From positions 181,001 through 245,000 of the forward strand of contig NZ_CP028897.1 in NCBI RefSeq assembly GCF_003072645.1: a stretch of 64,000 bases of DNA. Direction: 5' to 3'. Shown piece by piece: positions 38,748 to 47,751 of this stretch (the stretch's first letter is position 1; the number at the start of each line of letters is the position of its first letter). Below the pieces are notes generated by a model. It was not told where the DNA came from. It saw only the letters and a list, made by a program, of their open reading frames with translations, and ran no database searches. Origin of the DNA: Dongshaea marina. Lineage in GTDB: Bacteria; Pseudomonadota; Gammaproteobacteria; Enterobacterales; Aeromonadaceae. A program made the translations under genes and the position numbers.

Positions 38748-40280
38748 GTCAGCAGGGCCTTGACCAGCTGACGGGTGAGCTGACCCCTGAGCTGATGGAG
38801 GAGGAACTCACCCCGGTTGCCGGGGGATTTCCCTTTGCTTATGCGCGCAATCAGGGGGTGATCCTGGAGCATGAGGAGGAGCAAACCATTTTGTTCCACC
38901 GCGCCGATACGCCGGCTGCTGCAATTTTGGAGGCGCGACGTATCTCGCGGGCGCCCTTCGTGCTGAGCTGTCTTGAGGATGAGCAGTTTGAACTCAAGTT
39001 GATGGAGAGCTACCAGCGAGACTCTTCAGAGGCGCGCCAGCTAATGGAAGATCTCGGAAACGAGATGGACTTCTTTGCCCTGGCGGAAGAGCTTCCGGAA
39101 AACGAAGATCTGCTGGAGTCCGATGATGATGCACCTATCATCCGTCTCATCAACGCCATGCTCAGTGAGGCGATCAAGGAAGAAGCCTCGGATATCCATA
39201 TCGAGACCTTCGAGCGTAACCTGGTGATCCGTTTTCGCATCGACGGAGTGCTGCGGGAAATTTTGAAGCCGCACCGCAAACTGGCACCCCTACTGGTGTC
39301 GCGGATCAAGGTCATGGCGCGGCTGGATATTGCCGAGAAGCGGGTCCCCCAGGATGGGCGGATCACCCTGAGAATCGGTGGCCGGGCGGTGGATGTGCGG
39401 GTTTCGACCATGCCGTCGAGCCATGGTGAGCGGGTGGTGCTGCGTCTTTTGGATAAGAACAGCGTGCGTCTTGAGCTGGAGCAGCTCGGGATGACCCAGC
39501 GTAACCGCGATAGCATCGCCGATCTCATTCGCAAACCCCATGGGATCATCCTGGTGACGGGGCCCACCGGTTCGGGTAAGAGTACCACCCTGTATGCGGC
39601 GCTCTCAGAGATCAACAGTAAAGATCGCAACATCCTGACGGTTGAGGACCCGATTGAATTTGATCTTGAGGGATCGGTCAGACCCAGATCAACTCCAAGG
39701 TCGATATGACCTTCGCTCGTGGACTCAGGGCCATCTTGCGACAGGATCCGGATGTGGTGATGGTTGGGGAGATCCGAGATCTGGAAACAGCCCGCATCGC
39801 GGTGCAGGCCTCGCTGACCGGACACCTGGTGATGTCGACCCTGCACACCAATACTGCCATAGGTGCCATCACCCGTCTGCGGGATATGGGGATTGAGCCC
39901 TTCCTGCTTTCCTCCTCGCTGCTTGGCGTTCTGGCCCAGCGACTGGTTCGGACCCTGTGCCACGAGTGCCGGGACCCCTATAGTGCCAGTCCGGCAGAGC
40001 GGGAATTGCTGGGGGTACCCTCAGATCAGCAGGTGACCCTCTACCACGCCCGGGGTTGTGAACACTGTAACCAGTTAGGTTACCGGGGGCGTACTGGGAT
40101 CCATGAGCTGGTATTGGTTGATGACAAGGTTCGTGAGGCGATCCATCAGTGTGAGGGGGAGCAGGCGATCGAGAAGATGATCCGCGGCGATGTTCCTTCG
40201 ATTCGTCAGGATGGTATCGATAAGGTGCTGGCAGGGTTACCACTCTGGAAGAGGTCCTGCGGGTAACCCGAGAGGATTAG
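38744..40280 (+). pseudogene. gspE: Type II secretion ATPase GspE, with two one-base deletions
   Basis: Cytoplasmic hexameric ATPase driving pseudopilus assembly. The first frame includes Walker [10 protein letters not shown] and ends abnormally after D-L-E-G. One extra G in GGG at 39670-39672 restores [14 protein letters not shown] and the Walker [15 protein letters not shown]. The zinc motif (C-H-E-C and C-E-H-C) follows. A second G in GGG at 40234-40236 restores [14 protein letters not shown] and the TAG at 40280, one base before gspF. Repaired length is 512 aa, typical. Without repair the ATPase is not functional. Confidence 0.93.
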
Positions 40281-40281
40281 C

Positions 40282-41514
40282 ATGGCAGCATTTGAATATA
40301 AAGCACTCGATCCCAAGGGACGCAGCAAAAAGGGTCTCATCGAGGCGGATACTCAGCGCCAGGTTCGCCAGAAGCTTCGTGAGCTTGGGTTGGTTCCGGT
40401 TGAGATCACCGAGGCGGCCGCCCAGAGTAGCCGCAGCAGTACCAATGGCTCGGTGCGCAAGCCTTTGTTTCAAAGACGCATTGGCGCCGCAGAGTTGGCA
40501 CTGATCACCCGCCAGCTGTCGACCCTGGTGGCGGCGGCACTGCCGATCGAGGAGGCGCTCAAGGCGGTTGCCCAGCAAAGCGAAAAGCCCAAGCACAAGG
40601 CGATGCTGACGGCGGTTCGGGCCAAGGTTCTGGAGGGGCATAATCTGGCAGATAGCATGGCGCAGTTCCCCTATGCCTTCGATCAGCTGTTTTGCGCCAT
40701 GGTGGCAGCCGGTGAAAAGTCTGGTCATCTGGATAAGGTTCTCAACCGCCTGGCAGACTACACCGAGCAGCGTCAGCATATGGGGGGCAAGGTTTTGCAG
40801 GCCCTGGTGTATCCGATCGTGCTCACTATCGTTGCGATCGGCGTGGTAGCTATTTTGCTGACCGCAGTAGTTCCTAAGGTGGTGGAGCAGTTTACTTACA
40901 TGGGCCATGCTCTGCCCTGGACCACCCGCTCTCTCATCGGTATCAGCTCATTTTTGAGTGAATTCGGCCTGCTGATTTTGGCGATCATAGTTCTGGGGAT
41001 GATCGGTTTTCGACTCTGGCTCAGAAAGCCGCAAAACAGTGAAAAGTACCATCGCCTGATCTTGCGATTACCCATTATCGGCAGGGTGAGTCGGGGATTG
41101 AATACCGCGCGGTTCGCCAGGACCTTAAGTATTCTGAACACCAGTGCCGTGCCTTTGCTGGAGGGAATGAAGATCGCCAGTGGTGTATTAACCAATCGCC
41201 ACGCCTGCCGCCAGCTTGCAGAGGCGACCGAGCGGGTACGTGAGGGGGGCAGCCTGTGGGTTGCTCTGGATCAGACTCATCTTTTCCCCCCGATGATGCT
41301 ACACATGATCGCCTCGGGTGAGCGTAGTGGTGAGCTGGGGTCGATGCTGGAGCGTGCCGCAGATAACCAGGATCGGGAGTTTGAGTCACAGGTTACCATC
41401 GCCCTGGGGGTATTTGAGCCCGCATTGGTGGTCAGCATGGCCTGTATCGTTTTGTTTATTGTTCTTGCAATCATGCAACCTATGTTGGCATTGAACAACA
41501 TGGTGAGCATGTAA
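40282..41514 (+). CDS. gspF: Type II secretion inner-membrane platform protein GspF
   Basis: A 410-aa polytopic protein with three TM helices (near 170-195, 220-245 and 375-400) and two homologous cytoplasmic domains. N-terminal A-A-F-E-Y-K-A-L-D-P-K-G-R is the PilC/GspF start. Domain marks L-I-T-R-Q-L-S-T-L and F-A-R-T-L-S-I-L-N are seen, with G-E-x-S-G-x-L in each repeat. It anchors GspE and GspL. Starts just after the repaired gspE stop. Confidence 0.95.
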   Translation: MAAFEYKALDPKGRSKKGLIEADTQRQVRQKLRELGLVPVEITEAAAQSSRSSTNGSVRKPLFQRRIGAAELALITRQLSTLVAAALPIEEALKAVAQQSEKPKHKAMLTAVRAKVLEGHNLADSMAQFPYAFDQLFCAMVAAGEKSGHLDKVLNRLADYTEQRQHMGGKVLQALVYPIVLTIVAIGVVAILLTAVVPKVVEQFTYMGHALPWTTRSLIGISSFLSEFGLLILAIIVLGMIGFRLWLRKPQNSEKYHRLILRLPIIGRVSRGLNTARFARTLSILNTSAVPLLEGMKIASGVLTNRHACRQLAEATERVREGGSLWVALDQTHLFPPMMLHMIASGERSGELGSMLERAADNQDREFESQVTIALGVFEPALVVSMACIVLFIVLAIMQPMLALNNMVSM

Positions 41515-41534
41515 CTTTGTTGTCGGAGGATTGA

Positions 41535-41969
41535 ATGCAAAGGCGTCGTCAGTCGGGCTTTACCTTGCTCGAAGTCATGGTAGTTATCGTAATTTTGGGG
41601 ATTTTGGCCAGCATCGTGGTTCCAAACCTGATGGGTAACAAGGAGAAAGCGGATCATCAGAAAGCGGTCACCGATGTGGTTGCTCTGGAGAACGCTTTGG
41701 ATATGTATAAGCTGGATAATGGCGTGTATCCAACCACAGAGCAGGGCTTAGAAGCCCTGGTGACTAAACCAACTTCAGATCCGATTCCTCAGGATTATCG
41801 TCAGGGAGGCTATATCCGTCGCCTGCCAAACGATCCCTGGAATCACCCTTATCAGCTGCTGAGCCCGGGTGAGCATGGTGCGATTGATGTGTTCAGCATG
41901 GGGCCGGATGGTCAGGCGGGAACCGATGATGACATCGGAAACTGGAACCTGGGCAAGAAAAAGTCTTAA
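41535..41969 (+). CDS. gspG: Major pseudopilin GspG
   Basis: A 144-aa pseudopilin, the main subunit of the piston-like pseudopilus. Short basic leader then the prepilin site S-G-F-T-L-L-E-V-M-V-V-I-V-I-L-G with Glu5 of the mature protein. The C-terminal Ca2+-binding region M-G-P-D-G-Q-A-G-T-D-D-D-I-G-N-W is conserved. The prepilin peptidase GspO/PilD is not in this window and must be encoded elsewhere. Confidence 0.97.
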   Translation: MQRRRQSGFTLLEVMVVIVILGILASIVVPNLMGNKEKADHQKAVTDVVALENALDMYKLDNGVYPTTEQGLEALVTKPTSDPIPQDYRQGGYIRRLPNDPWNHPYQLLSPGEHGAIDVFSMGPDGQAGTDDDIGNWNLGKKKS

Positions 41970-41972
41970 TTG

Positions 41973-42563
41973 ATGCGCCAGCGCGGCTTCACCCTGCTTG
42001 AAGTATTGCTGATCGCCCTGCTGATCGGGATGGCGGCAACCGTGGTCCTGATGAATATTGGGCCGGGCGAACAGCATAAGCAGCTGGAGCTGCAGGCTCG
42101 TCGCTTTGCCGGGGTACTGCGCCTGTGTGAGCAACAGGCGGTGCTGGGAGATCAACAGCTCGGGGTGAGGCTGGATAGCGATCAATATCAGATCATGAAG
42201 TACCACCCCAGGGATCAGTACTGGGGGTATTGGAAAAAGCAACGTTTTACCACGCAGCAGAAGATGCCGGATGGGATGGTGCTGGATTGGAAACTGCAGG
42301 ATCAGCCCTGGAGCAAGCTCAAGGAGCAAAAGGATGATGAGCTGTTTTCTGATGATTCTCTTTTCAGTGATGAACCTCTGTTTGGCGAAAACAAGAAGCC
42401 CAAGCTACCACCTCCGCAGATCGTCATTGATAGCAGTGGTGATGTGAGCCCTTTCACCCTGACATTCTCCCTGGAGCGAGAGCCGGATTCTGCCTGGCAG
42501 GTCAGGGTGGACGATTTTGGTGATGTGACGGTTCAACGCGAGGCACAAGATGATGCGTCGTAA
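41973..42563 (+). CDS. gspH: Minor pseudopilin GspH
   Basis: A 196-aa pseudopilin with prepilin site R-G-F-T-L-L-E-V-L-L-I-A-L-L-I-G. A mature beta-rich domain has an acidic insertion near residues 115-140 (D-D-E-L-F-S-D-D-S-L-F-S-D-E). ATG 41973 follows the gspG stop by 3 bases. GspH sits at or near the tip of the pseudopilus. The gene end overlaps gspI. Confidence 0.92.
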   Translation: MRQRGFTLLEVLLIALLIGMAATVVLMNIGPGEQHKQLELQARRFAGVLRLCEQQAVLGDQQLGVRLDSDQYQIMKYHPRDQYWGYWKKQRFTTQQKMPDGMVLDWKLQDQPWSKLKEQKDDELFSDDSLFSDEPLFGENKKPKLPPPQIVIDSSGDVSPFTLTFSLEREPDSAWQVRVDDFGDVTVQREAQDDAS

Positions 42564-42927
42564 CCAGGGGATGACTCTGCTGGAGGTGATGATCGCGCTG
42601 GTGGTGTTTGCCATCGCCGGGCTGGCGCTGATGGAGATGACCTCGGGGGATCTCAATAACATGCAGCGGCTTGAGCAAAAAACCGTTGCCAGTTGGATTG
42701 CTCATAATCAATTGGCGACCATCCGCCTGAATAAAGATTGGCCTGATGGTGGCTGGCAGGGAGAGAAGGTGAAGATGGCTGGGCGTGACTGGTATGTTCA
42801 ATGGGAAGGAAAAGCCGCCGGCTCCGAGGATATTCAGAGTAAATTTCGCCAGGTGACGGTGCAGGTCAAACCCTCGGAAGACTCATCTCAGACCCTGATC
42901 ACCATGAAAAGCTTTATCTCCAAATGA
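42550..42927 (+). CDS. gspI: Minor pseudopilin GspI
   Basis: A 125-aa pseudopilin with prepilin site Q-G-M-T-L-L-E-V-M-I-A-L-V-V-F-A and the GspI mark A-S-W-I-A-H-N-Q-L-A-x-I-R-L. It forms the tip complex with GspJ and GspK. Two ATGs in a row (42550, 42553). It overlaps gspH by 14 bp and gspJ by 4 bp. Confidence 0.94.
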   Translation: MMRRNQGMTLLEVMIALVVFAIAGLALMEMTSGDLNNMQRLEQKTVASWIAHNQLATIRLNKDWPDGGWQGEKVKMAGRDWYVQWEGKAAGSEDIQSKFRQVTVQVKPSEDSSQTLITMKSFISK

Positions 42928-43580
42928 GACGCAATCACGGATTTACCCTACTGGAGGTTTTGATCGCGATTGCGATCTTTGCGGTGTTTAGTATCAGTGC
43001 TTACCAGGTGATGCACGGGGTACTCAACAGTGATCAAACCGCCAAACAGCATGGGGAGCAGCTTCAGCGTCTGCAGAGGGTGTGGTTGATGATGAGTCGC
43101 GATTTCGAGCAGGCGGTTCCCCGTACCTATCGGATCTCGGGAGCTCCTCCTAAGACGCGGTTTGCTGCGGCGCAATACCTGGGAGAGAGTCAGGATTGGG
43201 GGGTGATGTTTGTTCGAAGCGGTTGGTCTAATCCACAGCAACTGCTGCCCCGTTCAGATCTGCTAAGGGTTGGCTATGTGGTTAAAGATGGCGTCCTGGA
43301 GCGCCAGAGTTATCTCTACCCGGATCCCATCGATTCGGCGATACCCAGAGTCCAGAAACTGCTCAAGGAGGTGAGCGACTTTGAGCTTAAGTTTTATAGC
43401 GATGGTCAGTGGCTGGATAGCTGGCAGGACTCAGAGAAGCTGCCAGGCGGTGTTAAGGTCATCTTGACCCTGAAAAAGTTTGGCAAGATTGAGTGGGTAT
43501 TTGAGATGCCGAACAGCGCCTGGAAAAAACAGAGCAGTTCGGACAGTAATAACAACTCAAGCCAGGATAGTGACTCATGA
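42924..43580 (+). CDS. gspJ: Minor pseudopilin GspJ
   Basis: A 218-aa pseudopilin. Prepilin site H-G-F-T-L-L-E-V-L-I-A-I-A-I-F-A, then R-L-Q-R-V-W-L-M-M-S-R-D-F-E-Q, the characteristic GspJ helix. C-terminal tail is Ser/Asn-rich. Tip complex partner of GspI and GspK. Overlaps both neighbours by 4 bp (ATGA). Confidence 0.94.
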   Translation: MRRNHGFTLLEVLIAIAIFAVFSISAYQVMHGVLNSDQTAKQHGEQLQRLQRVWLMMSRDFEQAVPRTYRISGAPPKTRFAAAQYLGESQDWGVMFVRSGWSNPQQLLPRSDLLRVGYVVKDGVLERQSYLYPDPIDSAIPRVQKLLKEVSDFELKFYSDGQWLDSWQDSEKLPGGVKVILTLKKFGKIEWVFEMPNSAWKKQSSSDSNNNSSQDSDS

Positions 43581-44701
43581 GGTATCAACAGCGATCGCCT
43601 CAAAAGCAAAAGGGAGTTGCGCTGTTGGTGGTGATGCTGCTGCTTGCGGTGATGGTGGTGGTGGCGACCGGCCTTAACGAGCGCTTTCGAATGGATCTGC
43701 AGCGTACCAGTAATCTGGTGTTTTATGAGCAGGCGAAACAGTATGCCCTGGGTGGTGAGGCGTATGTTCCCTTACTGCTGAAAAAAAGCCTCAAAGATAA
43801 GAAGACGGTTAACCTAGGGCAGGACTGGGCTCAGGAGCTGGATATGCCGGATAACCCGGGGGCTGAGGTTGGACTGCCTCCGGCTCACCCGGATCAGGAC
43901 AAGGACGAGTTTGATGGTAAGCCCTATAAGCGCAAGAAGATTATGCGTGGTGCCCGGACACAGATCATCGATCTGAGCAACTGCCTGAACCTCAATGCTC
44001 TGACCGCAGCCCCCGGAGCGACTTATCAAAAATCAGATGATAAGGATGGTGGCAAGGATAAAGAGAGTAAAGACTCTCAAAATAGTGGTGTAGTGGCGCG
44101 CAAGGTGTTTATTCAGCTGCTGGAAAATCAGGGAGTGGGTTCAACCCGTGCCAAGGTGATTGCCGCTTCAACGGAGGACTGGATCGATAGCGATCAGATC
44201 CCGCGAACCAATGGGGCTGAGGATGAGTACTATTCGGCACTGGCAGTGCCCTATCTGGCCGGAAATACCCAGATGGCCGATAAGTATGAGCTCAGGGCTA
44301 TCAAAGGGATGACGGCCAAGCTTTATCAGCGGATCGTCGGGCAGATTTGTGCCCTACCCGAGCAGAGCTTTAAACTGAACGTGAATACCATTAAAAAAGA
44401 GCAGTTTCCCCTGCTGTTAGCTGTGCTGGGATGGGGGCCGGATCGACTCAAGCAATTGGCGGATGTGATCAAGAACCGTCCCGAGGATGGCTGGAAAACT
44501 GTTCAGGAGTTTCTGCAAAAGGTTGGCTCAGGGGGAGATAGTAGCTCTGAGGTTAGTTCCAGCCTGGATGTGACCAGCAACTATTTCGAGGCCCGGACCC
44601 AGGGGTTTTATAGTGGCGCCAGCGCCCGAATTGTGAGTTTCTATCAGCGGCAGGATGACAAAGTAACCTTGATCGGCCGCCGTATTGGAGGATTTGAGTG
44701 A
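43577..44701 (+). CDS. gspK: Atypical pseudopilin GspK
   Basis: A 374-aa large pseudopilin that caps the tip. The leader ends K-G-V-A-L-L-V-V-M-L-L-L-A-V-M-V-V-V-A, lacking Glu5 as GspK normally does. L-N-A-L and V-N-T-I-K motifs and the large alpha-helical insertion (with a Lys/Asp/Ser-rich loop near 155-170) fit. Coupled to gspJ and gspL by 4-bp overlaps. Confidence 0.94.
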   Translation: MRYQQRSPQKQKGVALLVVMLLLAVMVVVATGLNERFRMDLQRTSNLVFYEQAKQYALGGEAYVPLLLKKSLKDKKTVNLGQDWAQELDMPDNPGAEVGLPPAHPDQDKDEFDGKPYKRKKIMRGARTQIIDLSNCLNLNALTAAPGATYQKSDDKDGGKDKESKDSQNSGVVARKVFIQLLENQGVGSTRAKVIAASTEDWIDSDQIPRTNGAEDEYYSALAVPYLAGNTQMADKYELRAIKGMTAKLYQRIVGQICALPEQSFKLNVNTIKKEQFPLLLAVLGWGPDRLKQLADVIKNRPEDGWKTVQEFLQKVGSGGDSSSEVSSSLDVTSNYFEARTQGFYSGASARIVSFYQRQDDKVTLIGRRIGGFE

Positions 44702-45885
44702 ACGAGAAACTGGTGATCAGGTTGGCAGAGCATGCCGAGCAGCCGATTCACTGGCTGGTCTGGTCAAAAGATCAATCAGAGGTGATCGCTTCGGGCTGTA
44801 TTGAAGGTGTTTCTCGCCTGACCGATCTTCAGAGCCAGGCGAGTGGTCGGGGGGTGATAGCTCTGGTCCCCGGAAGTGATTTTATTTTCCGCCAGTTGAC
44901 CCTGCCTGGTCGTTACAGTCCCCAGGCACTTAAGGCATTGCCCTATCTGCTGGAGGAGGAGTGTGCCTCGGATGTTGAGAAGTTGCATATTTCGGTTCTC
45001 AGCCGCAGCGGCTCTGAGCTGCAGGTGGCTGCGGTTGATGATGAGCGGATGCGAGAGTGGCTTGGCTGGCTTGAAGAGGCTGGCTTTGAAGCCGAGACCC
45101 TGCTGCCGGATGTGTTGGCATTGCCACTCATTTCTCAGGGGCAGTGGAGCGCTCTGCAGCTCGGAGAGCAGTGGTTGATCCGCCAGGATGAAACCCGGGG
45201 CCTGGTTGCAGAAGCGGCCTGGCTTGCACCCCTGATGGCGAGTTTTGGTGAGGAGCAGGGGGTTGTATCTTTGACTCCGGCACCAGAGGCCTTTAGTGGA
45301 AGCTGGCAAACCGAGCTTGCCGAGCTTGCGATGCAACCCCTGGCCGAGGGGGCGATTGCCAGCCGCTATACCCTGTTGCAGGGAGCTTATCGTAAGCTGC
45401 CCGAGTATTCCAAGCTGATTAAATTATGGCTGGCTCCGGCGATTGCTCTGGTGGCGCTGTTTTTGATTGTGTTATTCAGCCGGGGGATTGAGCTGTATCA
45501 ACTCAACGCCCAAAAGCAACAACTCACGGCGCAGACGGCTCAGATCTATCGCCAGCTGTTTCCTGGTGAGCACCGAATCGTTAATGTGCGCGCCCAGATG
45601 ATGGCGCACATGCGTCAATATCAGCAGCAGGGTAAGCAGCAGGGCTTTTTAAAGATGTTGGACCAGCTACAGCCCGGCTTTGAGGCGGTAAAAGATCTGG
45701 AGTTAACCGGGATCAACTATGATGGGCGACGTGGCCAGCTCCGACTGAACGTGCGAGCCGATGGGCTTCCCTCATTTGAGAAGTTCCGTGATGCAGTCGG
45801 CAAAAAGTACCAGGTTAAATTTGGTGAGATGAGTCAGAAAGGCAAGAAGATGGAAGGGGCTTTGACTATCAGGGGGCAGGGATGA
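44698..45885 (+). CDS. gspL: Type II secretion protein GspL
   Basis: A 395-aa bitopic inner-membrane protein. The cytoplasmic actin-like domain (1-235, with P-G-x-x-F-I-F-R-Q-L-T-L-P and L-P-Y-L-L-E-E) recruits GspE. One TM helix (about 243-263) is followed by a periplasmic ferredoxin-like domain. The start at 44698 uses GTG in an overlap with the gspK stop (GTGA). Partner of GspM. Confidence 0.93.
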   Translation: MNEKLVIRLAEHAEQPIHWLVWSKDQSEVIASGCIEGVSRLTDLQSQASGRGVIALVPGSDFIFRQLTLPGRYSPQALKALPYLLEEECASDVEKLHISVLSRSGSELQVAAVDDERMREWLGWLEEAGFEAETLLPDVLALPLISQGQWSALQLGEQWLIRQDETRGLVAEAAWLAPLMASFGEEQGVVSLTPAPEAFSGSWQTELAELAMQPLAEGAIASRYTLLQGAYRKLPEYSKLIKLWLAPAIALVALFLIVLFSRGIELYQLNAQKQQLTAQTAQIYRQLFPGEHRIVNVRAQMMAHMRQYQQQGKQQGFLKMLDQLQPGFEAVKDLELTGINYDGRRGQLRLNVRADGLPSFEKFRDAVGKKYQVKFGEMSQKGKKMEGALTIRGQG

Positions 45886-46388
45886 AGGAGATCCTGGAAC
45901 GTTATAGCGCACCTTTGATGCAGCAGTGGAATCAACTTAACTCCCGTGAAAAGAAACTGGTTTCCTGGGCCGGGGTTGCGATTGTGATCTGCATATTGTA
46001 TTGGGGGATCTGGCAACCCCTGAATACCAGCGTGGTTAATAGCAAGAACCAGCTTGCCGGGGCGGAGCAGACTCTGCAGTGGATTAAAGAGCAGGGGAAT
46101 AAACTGGCGAGTTATCGTGCCAGTAACTCCATCCAGCCAATCCCAAGAGGAAGCCTGGAGAGCGCCGTCGATCGCAGTGCCCGCAATCACCAGATCCAGA
46201 TCACCCGCATCCAGCCTCAAAAGGACAGGGTGGATGTATGGATTGAGAATGTGAGTTTTAATCAGTTGCTTGGGTGGTTGAGTATGCTTCATCAGCGTGG
46301 TGTGACCGTGCGGCTGTTGGATCTGAGTAAGACCAGTGAGCCTGGCTATGTGAAGGTACGGCGTTTACAGCTGGGGTTAGCACTATGA
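45882..46388 (+). CDS. gspM: Type II secretion protein GspM
   Basis: A 168-aa protein with a short cytosolic start (Q-Q-W-N-Q-L-N-S-R-E-K-K-L-V), one TM helix (residues 28-46) and a periplasmic ferredoxin-like domain with L-L-G-W-L-S-M-L-H. Stabilises GspL. ATGA overlaps on both sides. Confidence 0.92.
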   Translation: MKEILERYSAPLMQQWNQLNSREKKLVSWAGVAIVICILYWGIWQPLNTSVVNSKNQLAGAEQTLQWIKEQGNKLASYRASNSIQPIPRGSLESAVDRSARNHQIQITRIQPQKDRVDVWIENVSFNQLLGWLSMLHQRGVTVRLLDLSKTSEPGYVKVRRLQLGLAL

Positions 46389-47137
46389 AAAAACCTATTG
46401 CTTGGATCATGACGGCTGTGGTGCTCTATCTGATTTTTCTGGTGGCCTATCTGCCTGCAGGGTTTGTATGGCGCTATCTGCCCCATCCTCAGGGAATTGA
46501 GCTTACCTCGGTGGATGGAACTGTATGGAATGGCCATGCCAGTGCCTTGCAGTGGCCTGGCGGGGTACTTCATCAACCCGATTGGTCCCTCGGTTTCTGG
46601 CCTCTGCTGATGGGCAAACTCAACAGTGATTTTCAGTTTGGTCAATTTGGCGGGATCCGTGGCCAGGGTCAGCTGTCACTGGGTTTTTCTTCTCTGGGGG
46701 TGAGCGATGGAAAACTGATTTTACCCCTGGAGCAGCTCAGCGAGCTCAATCAACAGGCGGCAATCGCTGGCCTCAAGGGGGAGCTGCGAGTGCAGGTCGG
46801 CTCTTTAAAAATGAGTGATGGGAAATGCACCGAGCTTCAGGGACGAATAGCAGGCTCTGCAGTCGAGGCGAATCCGGGATTTGGCCGGCTCAAGCTTGGA
46901 CAGATCAATGCCAAGTTAAGTTGTCAGCAGGGAGTGGCAACCGCCAATATCAGCCAGAAATCCAAGGAGCTTAAATTCGATGGTGTGCTGACCATTCAGC
47001 CCAACGGCAGCTATCAGCTCAAGGGAGCGATGACCCCGCTGGCAGACTTCCCACCTTCACTAAAATCCTCTCTGGCGTGGATCGGCAAGATGGATCCCCA
47101 GGGACGCTATCATATCCAATATCGGGGACGCGCCTGA
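46385..47137 (+). CDS. gspN: Type II secretion protein GspN
   Basis: A 250-aa protein with one N-terminal TM helix (residues 7-27) and a periplasmic beta-rich body (V-D-G-T-V-W-N-G-H, L-x-x-P-D-W-S-L-G-F-W-P-L-L). Present in Aeromonas, Vibrio and Klebsiella-type systems but dispensable in several; role not settled. Last gene of the operon; no gspO, gspS or gspAB follow. Confidence 0.92.
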   Translation: MKKPIAWIMTAVVLYLIFLVAYLPAGFVWRYLPHPQGIELTSVDGTVWNGHASALQWPGGVLHQPDWSLGFWPLLMGKLNSDFQFGQFGGIRGQGQLSLGFSSLGVSDGKLILPLEQLSELNQQAAIAGLKGELRVQVGSLKMSDGKCTELQGRIAGSAVEANPGFGRLKLGQINAKLSCQQGVATANISQKSKELKFDGVLTIQPNGSYQLKGAMTPLADFPPSLKSSLAWIGKMDPQGRYHIQYRGRA

Positions 47138-47145
47138 TTTGATTT

Positions 47146-47160
47146 GGGGGCGCAGCCCCC
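47146..47160 (+). terminator. Possible terminator of the gsp operon
   Basis: GGGGGC-GCA-GCCCCC hairpin 8 bp beyond the gspN stop; no T run follows, and it is the first of a series of hairpins. Confidence 0.45.
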
Positions 47161-47751
47161 AAGTTCCTCCGTCAGCCATGCTGGCAGCTGTATATCTCTT
47201 TGGTCCTTCGGACAGAGTTTTGTGCCTACGGCACAGTTGCCGCTGCCGAGCGGCGGCGGGAAAAGGGTATTGCTTGCCCAATACCCTCTTCACTCCCAAG
47301 GACACCCCGATATTTGCTTCATCAGATTCACTAACGGTCAGACAGAACATCCCTGTTCTGGCTGCCCTTCAATCACATCCTTGTGATTGATACGCTCATC
47401 AACAATGAAGCATTCGGCGCAAATAAACGGGGCTCAACTTCCCCCGTAAGAGAGCGCCGAAGTGAGCCGTAGAGGATTAAGTCTGAGCAACAGGACGTTG
47501 CGAAAGCGTAGTTAGGCCATGGACGGCCTGTCTACGCGGTGGCTTAATCATCAGGTGAGTCGAGGGCTCAGCGAGATCCGGGGGCGAGGGGATTGCATGC
47601 CGTTAACACCATCCCTGGTTAGTACGGCATTCACACATCCTTGTGTATTAGGGGAAAGGTACATCCCTGCCATACAGGGAAGTATTAATGCAGTGAAGGG
47701 CTGGATGCCCGAGAGCTGCCTTTGCTCGCTGTCGGGCGCCTTTGACATCAA
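47161..47751. repeat. Non-coding array of short hairpins with recurring CATCCYTG apex
   Basis: No credible gene lies in this 590-bp stretch. It holds at least ten short inverted repeats: 47221-47235, 47239-47254, 47265-47286, 47343-47360, 47371-47388, 47413-47462 (nested), 47506-47537 (nested), 47597-47630, 47633-47646, 47664-47680 and 47707-47737. The 8-mer CATCC(C/T)TG occurs five times (47348, 47376, 47610, 47636, 47662), four of them exactly at a hairpin apex flanked by different stem sequences. That argues for conserved structure rather than copied sequence. Function unknown. Confidence 0.65.

Noticed and set aside
39010..39963. 317-aa frame on the minus strand
   Set aside because: Antisense to gspE; Ser/Arg-rich shadow.
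47146..47737. CRISPR array
   Set aside because: Stems differ from each other and spacing is irregular; no direct repeats of CRISPR type.
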